64,000 nucleotides of DNA from NCBI GenBank assembly GCA_050953285.1, contig JBMNMK010000002.1, positions 744,001 to 808,000 on the forward strand, in the 5' to 3' direction. The translations under genes were made by a program, and so were the position numbers. How positions within the stretch are numbered: position 1 is the first letter of the stretch; each line of letters starts with the position of its first letter. The notes under the pieces are model-generated. The model was not told the origin of the DNA and ran no database searches. It worked only from the letters and a program-made list of their open reading frames with translations. This document shows positions 34,886 to 43,137 of this stretch, piece after piece. Origin of the DNA: Olsenella_K sp050953285 (lineage in GTDB: Bacteria > Actinomycetota > Coriobacteriia > Coriobacteriales > Atopobiaceae).

Positions 34886-36220
34886 ATGGCAAAGAATCTT
34901 ACGCGTAGAGGTTTTCTAGGTGGTGCAGCAGTAGCTGGAACATCACTTGCTGCAATGGGTATGGTAGGATGCTCCAACCAGAGCAGTGACTCCTCTGAAG
35001 GGGCAGACAACTCTTCGAGCGACAAGGTCAACCTGCAGTTCTGGTGCCATGAAAACCAGGTTTGGACCGCTTCATACGAGGCTATGGCAAAGGCATTTGA
35101 GGAGTCCCATCCGGAGTATCACGTTGAGGTAACAAGCTATCCGTATGATGTTTATAACGATAAGATCCAGACGGCTTTGAGCTCCACTTCAGGCGGCCCA
35201 GACGTTATTGCAGTGTGGGGTGGCATGGCTCCAAGCTTTATTGAGACTGATGCTTTGTCCCCAGTGCCGGATGATTTGGCGTCTGAGCTTTCTACAGACT
35301 ACCTTGAACCAACGGTTGGAATCTATAAGAAGGAAGGCATCTGCTACGGCGTGCCCGAGGAATTCAATCTTGAGTATGGCGGCATCTTAGTCAACAAGAA
35401 GCTTTTTGATGAGGCTGGCCTTGAGTATCCCACGACCTGGGATGAAATGCGTGCAATCTCTAAACAGGTAGCAGTCCGTGACGGTGACATCAATACTATG
35501 AGTGGCATTGAGCTTGTGGATACTGATGCCCTCATCTGCAATTATCTGGCTATGATTCTGCAGCAGGGCGGCACCTACTACGACGAGGATGGTACAGTCA
35601 ACTTCAATACGCCTGAGGGCATCAAAGCCATGCAGGAGATGGTCTCCACCGTAAAAGATGGAGACAACGACTTGCGTCACCTAAGTGATGGTGACTACGA
35701 CTACGTTGATGTCTTTGAGGATAAGGCATACGGCGGTGCAAAAGGTCCTTGGGCTATTGCCGAGGGAACAGATAGCTACAAACTGACCTATGGTGAGGAC
35801 TTTGAGTACATCCCCATGCCACTCTACGGTGACAAGCAAGCATTTGCTGCAGAGACTGGCTGGGGACTCATCGTTCCTGCCAACGGCAAGAACGTAGATG
35901 CAGCTTGGGAATACGTCAAGTTCTTCAGCGCACCAGAAAACTTGATTGAACACAATATTGCCTGCTATCAGCTGCCACCGCGTGCTTCTTTGCTCGATAG
36001 TGATGAATACAAGTCCAAGATGCCCCAGATGTCATTCATCCTCGACATGCTGCCATCCGGCACGTGGTTTGGACCATACAATACCTCTGACTTCAGAACC
36101 ATCTTCAACAACGGTTTCATAGAGCTGTGTGAATCCGAGAACCCAGATTATGAGGGAGTCCTCACCAAGGTTTCTGAGCAGATCACCAAGGAGTGCAAGA
36201 TAAGCTACTCCATGGACTAA
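34886..36220 (+). CDS. Carbohydrate-type ABC transporter substrate-binding lipoprotein (Tat signal)
   Basis: This 444-residue extracellular binding protein (SBP family 1, sugar type) captures the substrate for the permeases encoded downstream. Its N-terminus has a twin-arginine motif (TRRGFLGG) and a lipobox ending MVGC at about residue 29, then a Ser-rich linker. The mature part begins KVNLQFWCHENQ and includes family landmarks such as GPDVIAVWGGMAPSFI and TYYDEDGTVNFNTPEG. The ligand is unknown. GAAAGGAG precedes the ATG. The 176-base upstream gap is AT-rich, with a weak promoter candidate (TTGATC at 34810, TTTATT at 34834). A perfect palindrome follows the stop. Confidence 0.92.
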   Translation: MAKNLTRRGFLGGAAVAGTSLAAMGMVGCSNQSSDSSEGADNSSSDKVNLQFWCHENQVWTASYEAMAKAFEESHPEYHVEVTSYPYDVYNDKIQTALSSTSGGPDVIAVWGGMAPSFIETDALSPVPDDLASELSTDYLEPTVGIYKKEGICYGVPEEFNLEYGGILVNKKLFDEAGLEYPTTWDEMRAISKQVAVRDGDINTMSGIELVDTDALICNYLAMILQQGGTYYDEDGTVNFNTPEGIKAMQEMVSTVKDGDNDLRHLSDGDYDYVDVFEDKAYGGAKGPWAIAEGTDSYKLTYGEDFEYIPMPLYGDKQAFAAETGWGLIVPANGKNVDAAWEYVKFFSAPENLIEHNIACYQLPPRASLLDSDEYKSKMPQMSFILDMLPSGTWFGPYNTSDFRTIFNNGFIELCESENPDYEGVLTKVSEQITKECKISYSMD

Positions 36221-36228
36221 CACAGTGC

Positions 36229-36264
36229 GAGGAGTGGATCTTCCATATGGAAGATCCACTCCTC
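36229..36264 (+). repeat. Perfect 36-bp palindrome between binding-protein and permease genes
   Basis: Two exact 18-bp arms meet without a spacer at ATCTTCCAT|ATGGAAGAT. In RNA this is a very stable hairpin beginning eight bases after the binding-protein stop and ending 12 bases before the permease ATG. There is no T-tract, so it is not a classic terminator. By analogy with other importers it could protect the upstream mRNA from 3' exonucleases and lower permease expression relative to the binding protein. Confidence 0.95.
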
Positions 36265-36276
36265 TAGGGAGCTCAG

Positions 36277-37158
36277 ATGAAACATACCAAATTTGTGATG
36301 GCCGTTTTGGTACCAGCCTTTCTCTTCTTGGGATACTTTGTATTCTATCCGGTCATCTACGGCCTGTTTATTTCATTTTTTGATTTCAACCCAACAAGTA
36401 GTGTTCAACCGTTTGTCGGGCTGGATAACTATGCGCGTCTTGTCCATGACCCTGTCTTTTGGAAGGCAGTAGGCAATACTTTTTTCTTCTGTTTTGTGAC
36501 AGTAGCGCTTAATATCGTGATTTCCCTCTTCTTGGCGTCCATAATTTGTGCAATTCCCTCAAAAGGGCTGCGGACACTCTTTAGAACAATAATCTTTATT
36601 CCCTGTATTGCCCCTATTGTTGGAACCTCAATTGTCTGGAAACACGGCATCATTGCTGTGGACAGTGGCTTGCTCAATCAAGTTTTGAAATTTCTCTTCA
36701 ATATGCCAGCCAAGAATTGGCTACTCACCGGCATGCCCATGATGATGATCATCATTGTCTACACGCTCTGGGCAGACATTGGCTATAACGTGATCCTTTT
36801 CACTGCTGGCTTGGAATCTATCCCCAAATCCTTTGAAGAAGCTGCCATGGTGGATGGCGCTGGCGCACTGAGACGTTTCTTGAGCGTGAGATTACCACTC
36901 ATGAGACGCACTTTTGTCTTTGTGGCCATCATGAGCGTAGCCGACTATTTCCAGCAATTTGCGCAGTTCAGAGTACTTGTAGCAGATGGCGGAAGAGACT
37001 TCTCAGTGATGGTGCTTACCAACTATATCTACCGTACCAGTTTTACCAGCTTTGACATGGGCTACGCCTCTGCCATAGCAGCTGCGCTCTTCATCATCGT
37101 GTTCATTGTGGCGCTCATTCAAAACAGAATCATGAGAGCGGATTGGAGTTATGAGTAA
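36277..37158 (+). CDS. Sugar-type ABC transporter permease (MalF/UgpA family)
   Basis: The 293-residue protein has six hydrophobic segments (first: VMAVLVPAFLFLGYFVFYPV). It also has the EAA loop that docks on the ATPase, visible as ESIPKSFEEAAMVDGAGALR. This is the first of two permease subunits of the importer whose binding protein lies upstream of the palindrome. The ATG at 36277 follows GGGAGCTC closely. The stop shares one base with the second permease. The large MalF-type periplasmic insertion is absent, as expected for a Gram-positive organism. Confidence 0.93.
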   Translation: MKHTKFVMAVLVPAFLFLGYFVFYPVIYGLFISFFDFNPTSSVQPFVGLDNYARLVHDPVFWKAVGNTFFFCFVTVALNIVISLFLASIICAIPSKGLRTLFRTIIFIPCIAPIVGTSIVWKHGIIAVDSGLLNQVLKFLFNMPAKNWLLTGMPMMMIIIVYTLWADIGYNVILFTAGLESIPKSFEEAAMVDGAGALRRFLSVRLPLMRRTFVFVAIMSVADYFQQFAQFRVLVADGGRDFSVMVLTNYIYRTSFTSFDMGYASAIAAALFIIVFIVALIQNRIMRADWSYE

Positions 37159-38003
37159 TGAAACTATCCACACGCTCTTCTCGCACCCACTATACCCTGG
37201 CTCAAAAGCTGATTGTTGTGTTTCTGCTGCTCTTGAGCGTGATCATGATGTATCCCATGGTCTGGATGGTTCTTACGTCGTTTAGAACCAATGCGGATAT
37301 TCGCCTGCATCCCGCGCAGTTCTGGCCAACGGAGTGGTCACTTGAAGGCTATGAGATGGTCTTTACCAGGGTTCCTCTGGGTCACTGGTTTATCAACAGC
37401 ATGATCGTGACGCTTCTGGTAACAGGCGCAGTTATCTTGACATCAACTTTTATGGGTTTTGTTTTTGCCAAGTATGAGTTCAAGGCAAAAAAGCCCCTGT
37501 TCTACCTGCTTATTGCCACCATGATGGTTCCGGCGCAGGTAACCATGATTCCGCGCTATCTCATCATTCAGCAGATCCACCTGTTTAATACCATCTGGGC
37601 GCTCATTGTGCCGAGTCTTGTGAGTGCATTCTCTGTCTATCTGGCACGCCAGTTTATTGCAGATATTCCCAACAGCCTTTGTGAAGCAGCTCTCCTCGAT
37701 GGGGCAGGCCCTGTCTCAATCTACTGGCATGTGATCCTACCCAACATCAAACCTGCCATTGGCTCTATTGGCATCTTTACGGCCATGGCACACTGGAATG
37801 ATTATCTCAACCCACTGCTCATGCTCAATGATATCAACCGGATGACTCTCCCTCTGGGTTTGGTCTATTTTGACTCACAGCGTGGTATCAATCTTGCAGC
37901 CATCATGGCTGCGGCGACGCTAATCATGGTGCCTATGGTGATTATCTTCTTGCTGTTCCAAAAGCAGTTCATCCGTGGCATGACCCTAAGCGGCGTCAAG
38001 TAG
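37158..38003 (+). CDS. Sugar-type ABC transporter permease (MalG/UgpE family)
   Basis: This is the second permease subunit, 281 residues, with about six membrane segments (VVFLLLLSVIMMYPMVWMVL first) and an EAA loop reading DIPNSLCEAALLDGAGPVSI. It starts with TAATG overlap to the first permease. No ATPase follows directly: the matching MsmK-type ATPase gene lies 3.7 kb away at 41698, after a divergent gene and two enzyme genes. That layout suggests the enzymes were inserted within, or belong to, the transport operon. Confidence 0.93.
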   Translation: MKLSTRSSRTHYTLAQKLIVVFLLLLSVIMMYPMVWMVLTSFRTNADIRLHPAQFWPTEWSLEGYEMVFTRVPLGHWFINSMIVTLLVTGAVILTSTFMGFVFAKYEFKAKKPLFYLLIATMMVPAQVTMIPRYLIIQQIHLFNTIWALIVPSLVSAFSVYLARQFIADIPNSLCEAALLDGAGPVSIYWHVILPNIKPAIGSIGIFTAMAHWNDYLNPLLMLNDINRMTLPLGLVYFDSQRGINLAAIMAAATLIMVPMVIIFLLFQKQFIRGMTLSGVK

Positions 38004-38019
38004 AACGGTGTCGGGCAGG

Positions 38020-38853
38020 TTAAACCTCAAGTGCAGGACGTGCCATGACACCGAGGCCCATTCCCACGCGCCCACCTTTAAGCAAGTAGTGCTTGAGATT
38101 TTTCTGGAGGCTTGTATTTTCTGGATAGCGGTTCTTATCGGCCTCTACAGTACCCCACACACGCTGCTCTGCCAGCGGGAAAGGATAGGTGATATCGACA
38201 ATCTCAAAGCGTTTCTGGAACTGATAGATATTGCTCTGAGGGCTCACCAAGTTGAGAACGACTGGGGAAGTAAGCCAGGAATCGCAGGTATAGAGCGCAT
38301 ATTCTGGACCAAAGAACTTCTCGGCTGCCGCAAAAGACTCGTCGCAGGACAGAGGATCCAAAGGCCCACCCTCGGGAATATGGACACCAATGACCTGCTG
38401 ACCTTCATCAATATGACCGCCCGACCAGGTAAACGCTCGATCTGCTTGGGCTCGCTCAAACTCGAGGGCACCAAAGCGGAAGAGTTTCATGTGAAACAGA
38501 CGGGTAAACCAGGGAGCTTCTGCCATGGTGTAATCACCCAGGTAGCGCTTGGCCCAGCTGCTCCAGATGCTAATGTCGTGGAAGGTGTGAAAGAAGACCT
38601 CATCGGGCACACCTTCGCTCTGGTAGGATTCATGCATGTCCATGCCACAGCGCACGTAGATGTAGAGCAGTTTAAGCTTGCCATCCGCCGTCTGGTTGAT
38701 CTCTTGGAAAAACGTCTGCTCGTCGGTGAGAAGCAGATTTTTCCATCGCGCATATTCTTGGGAAGACATCTCAAGACGGCAAAGAAGCTCCTGCGCTTCT
38801 GTGTCGAGGTCGATGTTTTGCATAAATGCTCTAAGCTGGGATTTATCTGTCAT
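38020..38853 (-). CDS. GNAT-like acyltransferase domain protein (unknown function)
   Basis: The 277-residue minus-strand product resembles two-domain proteins with an N-terminal helical part and a GNAT-like C-terminal part. I base this mainly on GVHIPEGGPLDPLSCDESFA (about residues 158-177), a conserved block I associate with that family; I have not been able to verify it by search. No acetyl-CoA-binding Q/RxxGxG/A loop is obvious, so activity is uncertain. The minus-strand AAGAGG seven to eight bases upstream supports the start at 38853, not the ATG at 38877. It lies tail-to-tail with the second permease and head-to-head with the methyltransferase-like gene. Confidence 0.75.
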   Translation of the reverse strand: MTDKSQLRAFMQNIDLDTEAQELLCRLEMSSQEYARWKNLLLTDEQTFFQEINQTADGKLKLLYIYVRCGMDMHESYQSEGVPDEVFFHTFHDISIWSSWAKRYLGDYTMAEAPWFTRLFHMKLFRFGALEFERAQADRAFTWSGGHIDEGQQVIGVHIPEGGPLDPLSCDESFAAAEKFFGPEYALYTCDSWLTSPVVLNLVSPQSNIYQFQKRFEIVDITYPFPLAEQRVWGTVEADKNRYPENTSLQKNLKHYLLKGGRVGMGLGVMARPALEV

Positions 38854-38920
38854 GTGACACCTCTTCATGCGTGACATGTGGCCGATATCCTAAGCAAGCA
38901 TTATAGATATGAGGACTTTT

Positions 38921-40015
38921 ATGAACACCACAACATCCGCGCTCACACCTCTTGAGAGAGAGCGTGCTATGCGAGAAGGACATGCCCCAGACAGGCTGCC
39001 GTACCTGGTCTTTGCGGATGGACTCAAATGCCAGCTGACAGGTGCTACGCCTTATGAATACTGGCATGATGCTCGCACGATGGCGGAGGTAGAGATAGCA
39101 GCGTATGAGCGATGGGGCCACGACCGCATAACCATAGGTCCCAACAGCCTTGGCTTCACAGAAGCCTTTGGAGGAAAATTCATCTATCCGGAACATGGCA
39201 TGCCGTTTGATGATCCGGAAAGAAAGTTCGCCCTCGATGAGCTCCTGCACCTTGAGCCGCTTGATCCAACTAAAAATCCACAGCTCAAAGTCTATATCGA
39301 AGCGTTGGATATCCTTATGGATGCACTGGGGGACACGGCTCCTATCCAGGCATCTTTGGGAGGACCTCTCACCACATGTGCATTTTTGTGCGGCACAGAG
39401 CAGCTCTTGCGCAACTTTACGCGTCGGGCAGAAGACGTTGCCGCACTGCTGCAGGTGGTGACAGAAAGCCTGAAAGCCTACATTGACGTAGCAGCCACGC
39501 ATGGAGCGCGCTTCTACATGGCTGACCCGGTGGCAAACCCTGCACTTATTGGCATCAAACGCTACGAGAAATACCTGTACCCGCTCATGCGTGAACTGAC
39601 AGCGTGTGCAAAGACCGCCTCCGGCGCAGGTGTCATGCTCCATATGTGCGGTAAATCGGAAAAGCAGTGGCCTCTTTTTAGGGACTATGCGCTTGAAGCA
39701 ATCAGTCTGGATAACGCCATTGACCTGGAAGAAGCTATCCGTCAGCTGGGCGATTGCTTCGCTATTGCGGGAAACGTTGACCCGGTGAATATAATCTCTC
39801 GCGGTACAACGGATGTGATCAAACAAGACGTTGCGCGCTGCCAGAGAGTGGGGCAGGTTGCAGAGCATGGGTTTTTTGTGGCGCCTGGCTGTGACATACC
39901 CTATGGAACAGCATTATCGCAGGTAGATGCCTATGCGACTGCATGTGCACAAGCGCCGTCTGCTGATGGCACCTGCGCGTCTTATGCTACAGATGAAGGG
40001 AAGGACTCATGGTAG
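38921..40015 (+). CDS. Uroporphyrinogen decarboxylase family / MtaA-like methyltransferase-fold protein
   Basis: The 364-residue protein belongs to the UroD fold, but heme synthesis is unlikely here. It has a likely zinc-binding set like that of methylcobamide:CoM methyltransferases: MLHMCGKSEKQW (His-X-Cys) at about residue 240 and a further cysteine in VAPGCDIPYGT near 321. Such enzymes move methyl groups between corrinoid proteins and thiols. No corrinoid protein is encoded nearby. GAGGA at 38911-38915 supports the ATG at 38921 over that at 38909. It overlaps the DUF4091 gene by seven bases and faces the GNAT-like gene across a 67-base divergent promoter region. Confidence 0.82.
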   Translation: MNTTTSALTPLERERAMREGHAPDRLPYLVFADGLKCQLTGATPYEYWHDARTMAEVEIAAYERWGHDRITIGPNSLGFTEAFGGKFIYPEHGMPFDDPERKFALDELLHLEPLDPTKNPQLKVYIEALDILMDALGDTAPIQASLGGPLTTCAFLCGTEQLLRNFTRRAEDVAALLQVVTESLKAYIDVAATHGARFYMADPVANPALIGIKRYEKYLYPLMRELTACAKTASGAGVMLHMCGKSEKQWPLFRDYALEAISLDNAIDLEEAIRQLGDCFAIAGNVDPVNIISRGTTDVIKQDVARCQRVGQVAEHGFFVAPGCDIPYGTALSQVDAYATACAQAPSADGTCASYATDEGKDSW

Positions 40016-41691
40016 AAGAAATCCCGGGCCAAATGTGCAAGATCTTGAGCCCACTTGCCAAAGTTTTTTCGGACGAAGAGCCATGCTACTTGCCAGAATG
40101 CGTCAAGTTGAGCGGACTTTGGGAAGAGACGGTCTCATTCCAGTGCGCCTACAAGGGCTCCGGCCCCCGGCGCCAGACGCTCCGTCTTGAGGTTGTAACA
40201 GATGACGAGCTCACAGGGCATGTCCGCGTGCGAGAAGTACGTGAAGTCCCCGTGCGGCGCGCCACAAATGGCCGCGTGGACGACAACTACCTACGCACGG
40301 GTGCGGGCATGTATCCAGACCTTTTGCAGGATCTCAGCAACGGCGAGGTCGACGCAACAAGTTTTCAGTGGCGGAGTATCTGGGTTGATGTTTTTCTCGC
40401 CCACGGCATCTCTGCGGGACGCCATGAGATAGAGCTCAGATTCTTTGCTGAAGATGGGCTGCTCATGAGCGCGCGTACGGTTGTTGAGGTCATTGCGCAT
40501 GAGCTACCCGAGCTTGCCATCAAGCACACGGAGTGGTTCTACGCAGACTGCCTGGCAGACTATTACCACGTGCCGGTTTTTTCTGATGCGCACTGGCAGC
40601 TGATTGAAAACTTTATGCATGAGATGGTCGCGCGCGGATGCAATATGATTCTGACGCCTTTGTTTACGCCGCCCTTAGACGTTGAAGTCGGCCTGGAGAG
40701 AACCACGACGCAGCTGGTAGATGTATATGTCAATCACGGCACGTACAGTTTTGACTTCAGTAAACTTGAGCGCTGGGTGAAGCTCTGTCAGCGCGTGGGT
40801 ATGCAGTATTTTGAGATGTCACATCTCTTTACGCAGTGGGGAGCCCAGCATCCGCCCAAGATTGTGGCAATGGTGGATGATGGCACACCCACAAACATTT
40901 TTGGGTGGGATACGCCCGCGCTTGGTGCCTACACGGAGTTTCTTGCCGCCTTCTTGCCAGAACTTACCCAGCATCTGCGCGCATGGAACATTGCAGATAA
41001 GGTCTACTTCCACATTTCGGATGAGCCGGGCGCCAACCTGGAAGCCTATCAGGCCGCCAAAGAATCCCTGGGTACGCTCTTGGATGGCTTCCACACACTG
41101 GACGCCATTTCCAGCTTTGAGATGTACGAGAAGGGCATTGTGGATATCCCGGTGCCGGATAGCAACATCATGGATCCGTTCTTGGCCAACCGTCCCCATG
41201 AGGTGTGGACGTATTACTGCACGGGCCAGTTCTTGCACGCCAGTAACCGATTCATGGCCATGCCTTCAGCGCGCAACAGGATCTTTGGCATTCAGTGCTA
41301 CAAGTTTGGGATCGACGGCATCTTGCACTGGGGATACAACTACTACAACTCGCAGCTTTCAAGGCGCCATATCGATCCCTACAGCGATACCGATGCAGGC
41401 GGTGGCTTTCCGGCGGGCGATGCGTTTCTCGTCTACCCAGGCGCCAACGGTCAGCCAGAAGAATCTATCCGCATGATGGTCTTTGCGGAGGCGCTGCAAG
41501 ACATACGCGCGTGCACGCTGCTTGAATCTCTTACCAGTAAGGATCATGTGCGGGAACTTATAGATGGCGACCTGGCAGAACCGCTCACCTTTACCACCTA
41601 TCCCAAGAGTGACTTCTATCTCATGCAGCTGAGGAATCGCATCAATCGTGAGATAGCGCGCGCTTTGGTTACAAAGAGTTGTGAGAAGTGA
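40009..41691 (+). CDS. DUF4091 protein, putative glycoside-hydrolase-like
   Basis: This 560-residue protein resembles DUF4091 proteins, which look like TIM-barrel glycoside hydrolases but have no settled activity. An N-terminal beta-rich segment (about 1-155) precedes the barrel, which shows HTEWFYADCLADYYHVPVFS, RGCNMILTPLFTPP, QYFEMSHLFTQWGA and, as a possible acidic catalytic segment, YFHISDEPGANLEAY. The C-terminus contains GIDGILHWGYNYYNSQ and GDAFLVYPGANG. No signal peptide is visible, so it should act in the cytoplasm on an imported substrate. It overlaps the methyltransferase-like gene and is followed six bases later by the ATPase gene. Confidence 0.85.
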   Translation: MVEEIPGQMCKILSPLAKVFSDEEPCYLPECVKLSGLWEETVSFQCAYKGSGPRRQTLRLEVVTDDELTGHVRVREVREVPVRRATNGRVDDNYLRTGAGMYPDLLQDLSNGEVDATSFQWRSIWVDVFLAHGISAGRHEIELRFFAEDGLLMSARTVVEVIAHELPELAIKHTEWFYADCLADYYHVPVFSDAHWQLIENFMHEMVARGCNMILTPLFTPPLDVEVGLERTTTQLVDVYVNHGTYSFDFSKLERWVKLCQRVGMQYFEMSHLFTQWGAQHPPKIVAMVDDGTPTNIFGWDTPALGAYTEFLAAFLPELTQHLRAWNIADKVYFHISDEPGANLEAYQAAKESLGTLLDGFHTLDAISSFEMYEKGIVDIPVPDSNIMDPFLANRPHEVWTYYCTGQFLHASNRFMAMPSARNRIFGIQCYKFGIDGILHWGYNYYNSQLSRRHIDPYSDTDAGGGFPAGDAFLVYPGANGQPEESIRMMVFAEALQDIRACTLLESLTSKDHVRELIDGDLAEPLTFTTYPKSDFYLMQLRNRINREIARALVTKSCEK

Positions 41692-41697
41692 GGACGC

Positions 41698-42801
41698 ATG
41701 GCAGAAATCAGTCTCAAGCACGTCAACAAAACCTACGAAGACGGTACGGTGGCCGTTAAAGATTTCAACCTTGATGTTCACGACAAGGAGTTCCTCATCC
41801 TAGTAGGCCCCTCTGGCTGCGGAAAGACCACGACGCTCCGCATGATTGCCGGCCTTGAAGAGATCACGTCAGGCGAGCTCTACATAGCCGGTCAGCTCCA
41901 AAACGACGTCAAGCCCAAGGATAGAAACATAGCCATGGTCTTTCAAAACTACGCGCTCTATCCGCATATGACGGTCTTTGACAACATGGCATTTGGCTTG
42001 AAAATGAGAAAAGTCCCCAAGGAGGAGATCAAGCGCAAGGTTGAAGAGGCCGCAAAGATCCTGGATCTTGAGCCCTACCTCAAGAGAAAGCCCAAGGCGC
42101 TCTCGGGCGGACAGAAGCAGCGCGTCGCTATGGGCAGGGCCATCGTGAGAGATCCGCAGGTCTTTCTTATGGACGAGCCACTCTCCAACCTGGATGCCAA
42201 GCTCCGTGGCCAGATGCGCGTCGAGCTCACGAAGCTCCACAAACGCTTGAACGCAACCATCATCTACGTCACGCATGACCAAGTTGAAGCCATGACCTTG
42301 GGCACCAGGATTGTGGTAATGAACGAGGGCGTGATCCAGCAGGTGGATACCCCCGCAAACCTCTACAATCACCCCGCAAACATGTTTGTAGCTGGCTTTA
42401 TTGGCGCGCCTCAGATCAACTTTGTAACCGTTGTATGCGAGAAGGACAATGGTGCTCTAGGCCTTTTGCTGGGAGATACGTGGTCAGCGGTGCCTGACGC
42501 GTGGGCAAAACGCCTAGAAGACGGTGGCTATCTGGGAAAAGAGCTCGTGCTGGGAATGCGCCCTGAGCACATCCTCCTGGATGCAGAGGCCAAGTCAGAA
42601 GCCTGCCTGACGCTTCCTGCAACGCTTCGTTTCAACGAGATGCTGGGCTCAGAAAGCCTGTTGTACCTGGAGACTTCTCAAGGTGAGCTGGTAGCAAAGC
42701 GCGAGGGGAGCCTTGAGACCGATGAGGCGCAAAGCTTTAACGTTGCGCTTCCTCTGGCGCAGATGCATCTCTTTGACCCGGAGACGGAGATGGCGCTGTA
42801 G
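41698..42801 (+). CDS. Sugar ABC transporter ATPase (MsmK/UgpC/MalK family)
   Basis: The 367-residue ATPase powers carbohydrate importers of the CUT1 class. It has Walker A GPSGCGKTT, the Q-loop VFQNYALYPHM, signature LSGGQKQR, Walker B VFLMDEPLSNLD, the switch histidine in VTHDQVEAMTLG, and a C-terminal OB-like regulatory domain from about residue 240 (LGMRPEHI). It is the last gene of the locus and most likely energises the two permeases at 36277-38003, though MsmK-type ATPases can serve several importers. A strong hairpin follows 25 bases after the stop. Confidence 0.94.
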   Translation: MAEISLKHVNKTYEDGTVAVKDFNLDVHDKEFLILVGPSGCGKTTTLRMIAGLEEITSGELYIAGQLQNDVKPKDRNIAMVFQNYALYPHMTVFDNMAFGLKMRKVPKEEIKRKVEEAAKILDLEPYLKRKPKALSGGQKQRVAMGRAIVRDPQVFLMDEPLSNLDAKLRGQMRVELTKLHKRLNATIIYVTHDQVEAMTLGTRIVVMNEGVIQQVDTPANLYNHPANMFVAGFIGAPQINFVTVVCEKDNGALGLLLGDTWSAVPDAWAKRLEDGGYLGKELVLGMRPEHILLDAEAKSEACLTLPATLRFNEMLGSESLLYLETSQGELVAKREGSLETDEAQSFNVALPLAQMHLFDPETEMAL

Positions 42802-42826
42802 CTTCATTGGAAACGCAATGTAATTG

Positions 42827-42858
42827 TGAGAGCCGGCATGTATTAATGCTGGCTCTCA
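42827..42858 (+). repeat. Hairpin after the sugar-locus ATPase gene
   Basis: A 13-bp stem with one G-T mismatch (42827-42839 with 42846-42858) sits about 25 bases after the stop codon. It lacks a T-tract, so it may be a Rho-assisted or 3'-stabilising structure. Confidence 0.7.
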
Positions 42859-43137
42859 TACGTTAGAAAAGTCCATTACTACATACGCTTACACATATGA
42901 GATTGTCTTGTACTGCAAGAAAGTAACGGAAGAGACATTCCACTAAAGAATCGATCTAGTTTTGTCTCTGTGGAGCACGTGCCCTTGGCCTTACGCACAA
43001 AGACGAGAAGCGCCCGCATAGGATGACTGGTAAAGCACACGAAATCGGTTGAACCACGGTAGCAACAACACAGCAGTAATCAAGCAGCAGGTACGACCAA
43101 ATTCTTGGTACCTGCTGCTTTATTGTAAAACGTCTTA
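42859..43137. other. Convergent intergenic region with a 13-bp perfect inverted repeat
   Basis: Between the plus-strand ATPase gene and the minus-strand znuB there is no convincing gene. The region contains exact arms at 43082-43094 and 43108-43120 (AAGCAGCAGGTAC and its complement) around a 13-base loop, followed on the plus strand by TATTGTAAAA. The hairpin lies about 18 bases beyond the znuB stop and probably acts as a two-way terminator. The remaining bases show nothing further. Confidence 0.75.

Noticed and set aside
38008..38874. Plus-strand open frame of 288 codons opposite the GNAT-like gene
   Set aside because: The minus-strand frame has a conserved-looking block (HIPEGGPL) and a ribosome-binding site; the plus frame has neither and is rich in unlikely Cys/His/Arg patterns.
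40811..41476. Plus-strand frame of 221 codons inside the DUF4091 gene
   Set aside because: Arg/Ser/Trp-rich shadow in another frame of a gene with clear structure.
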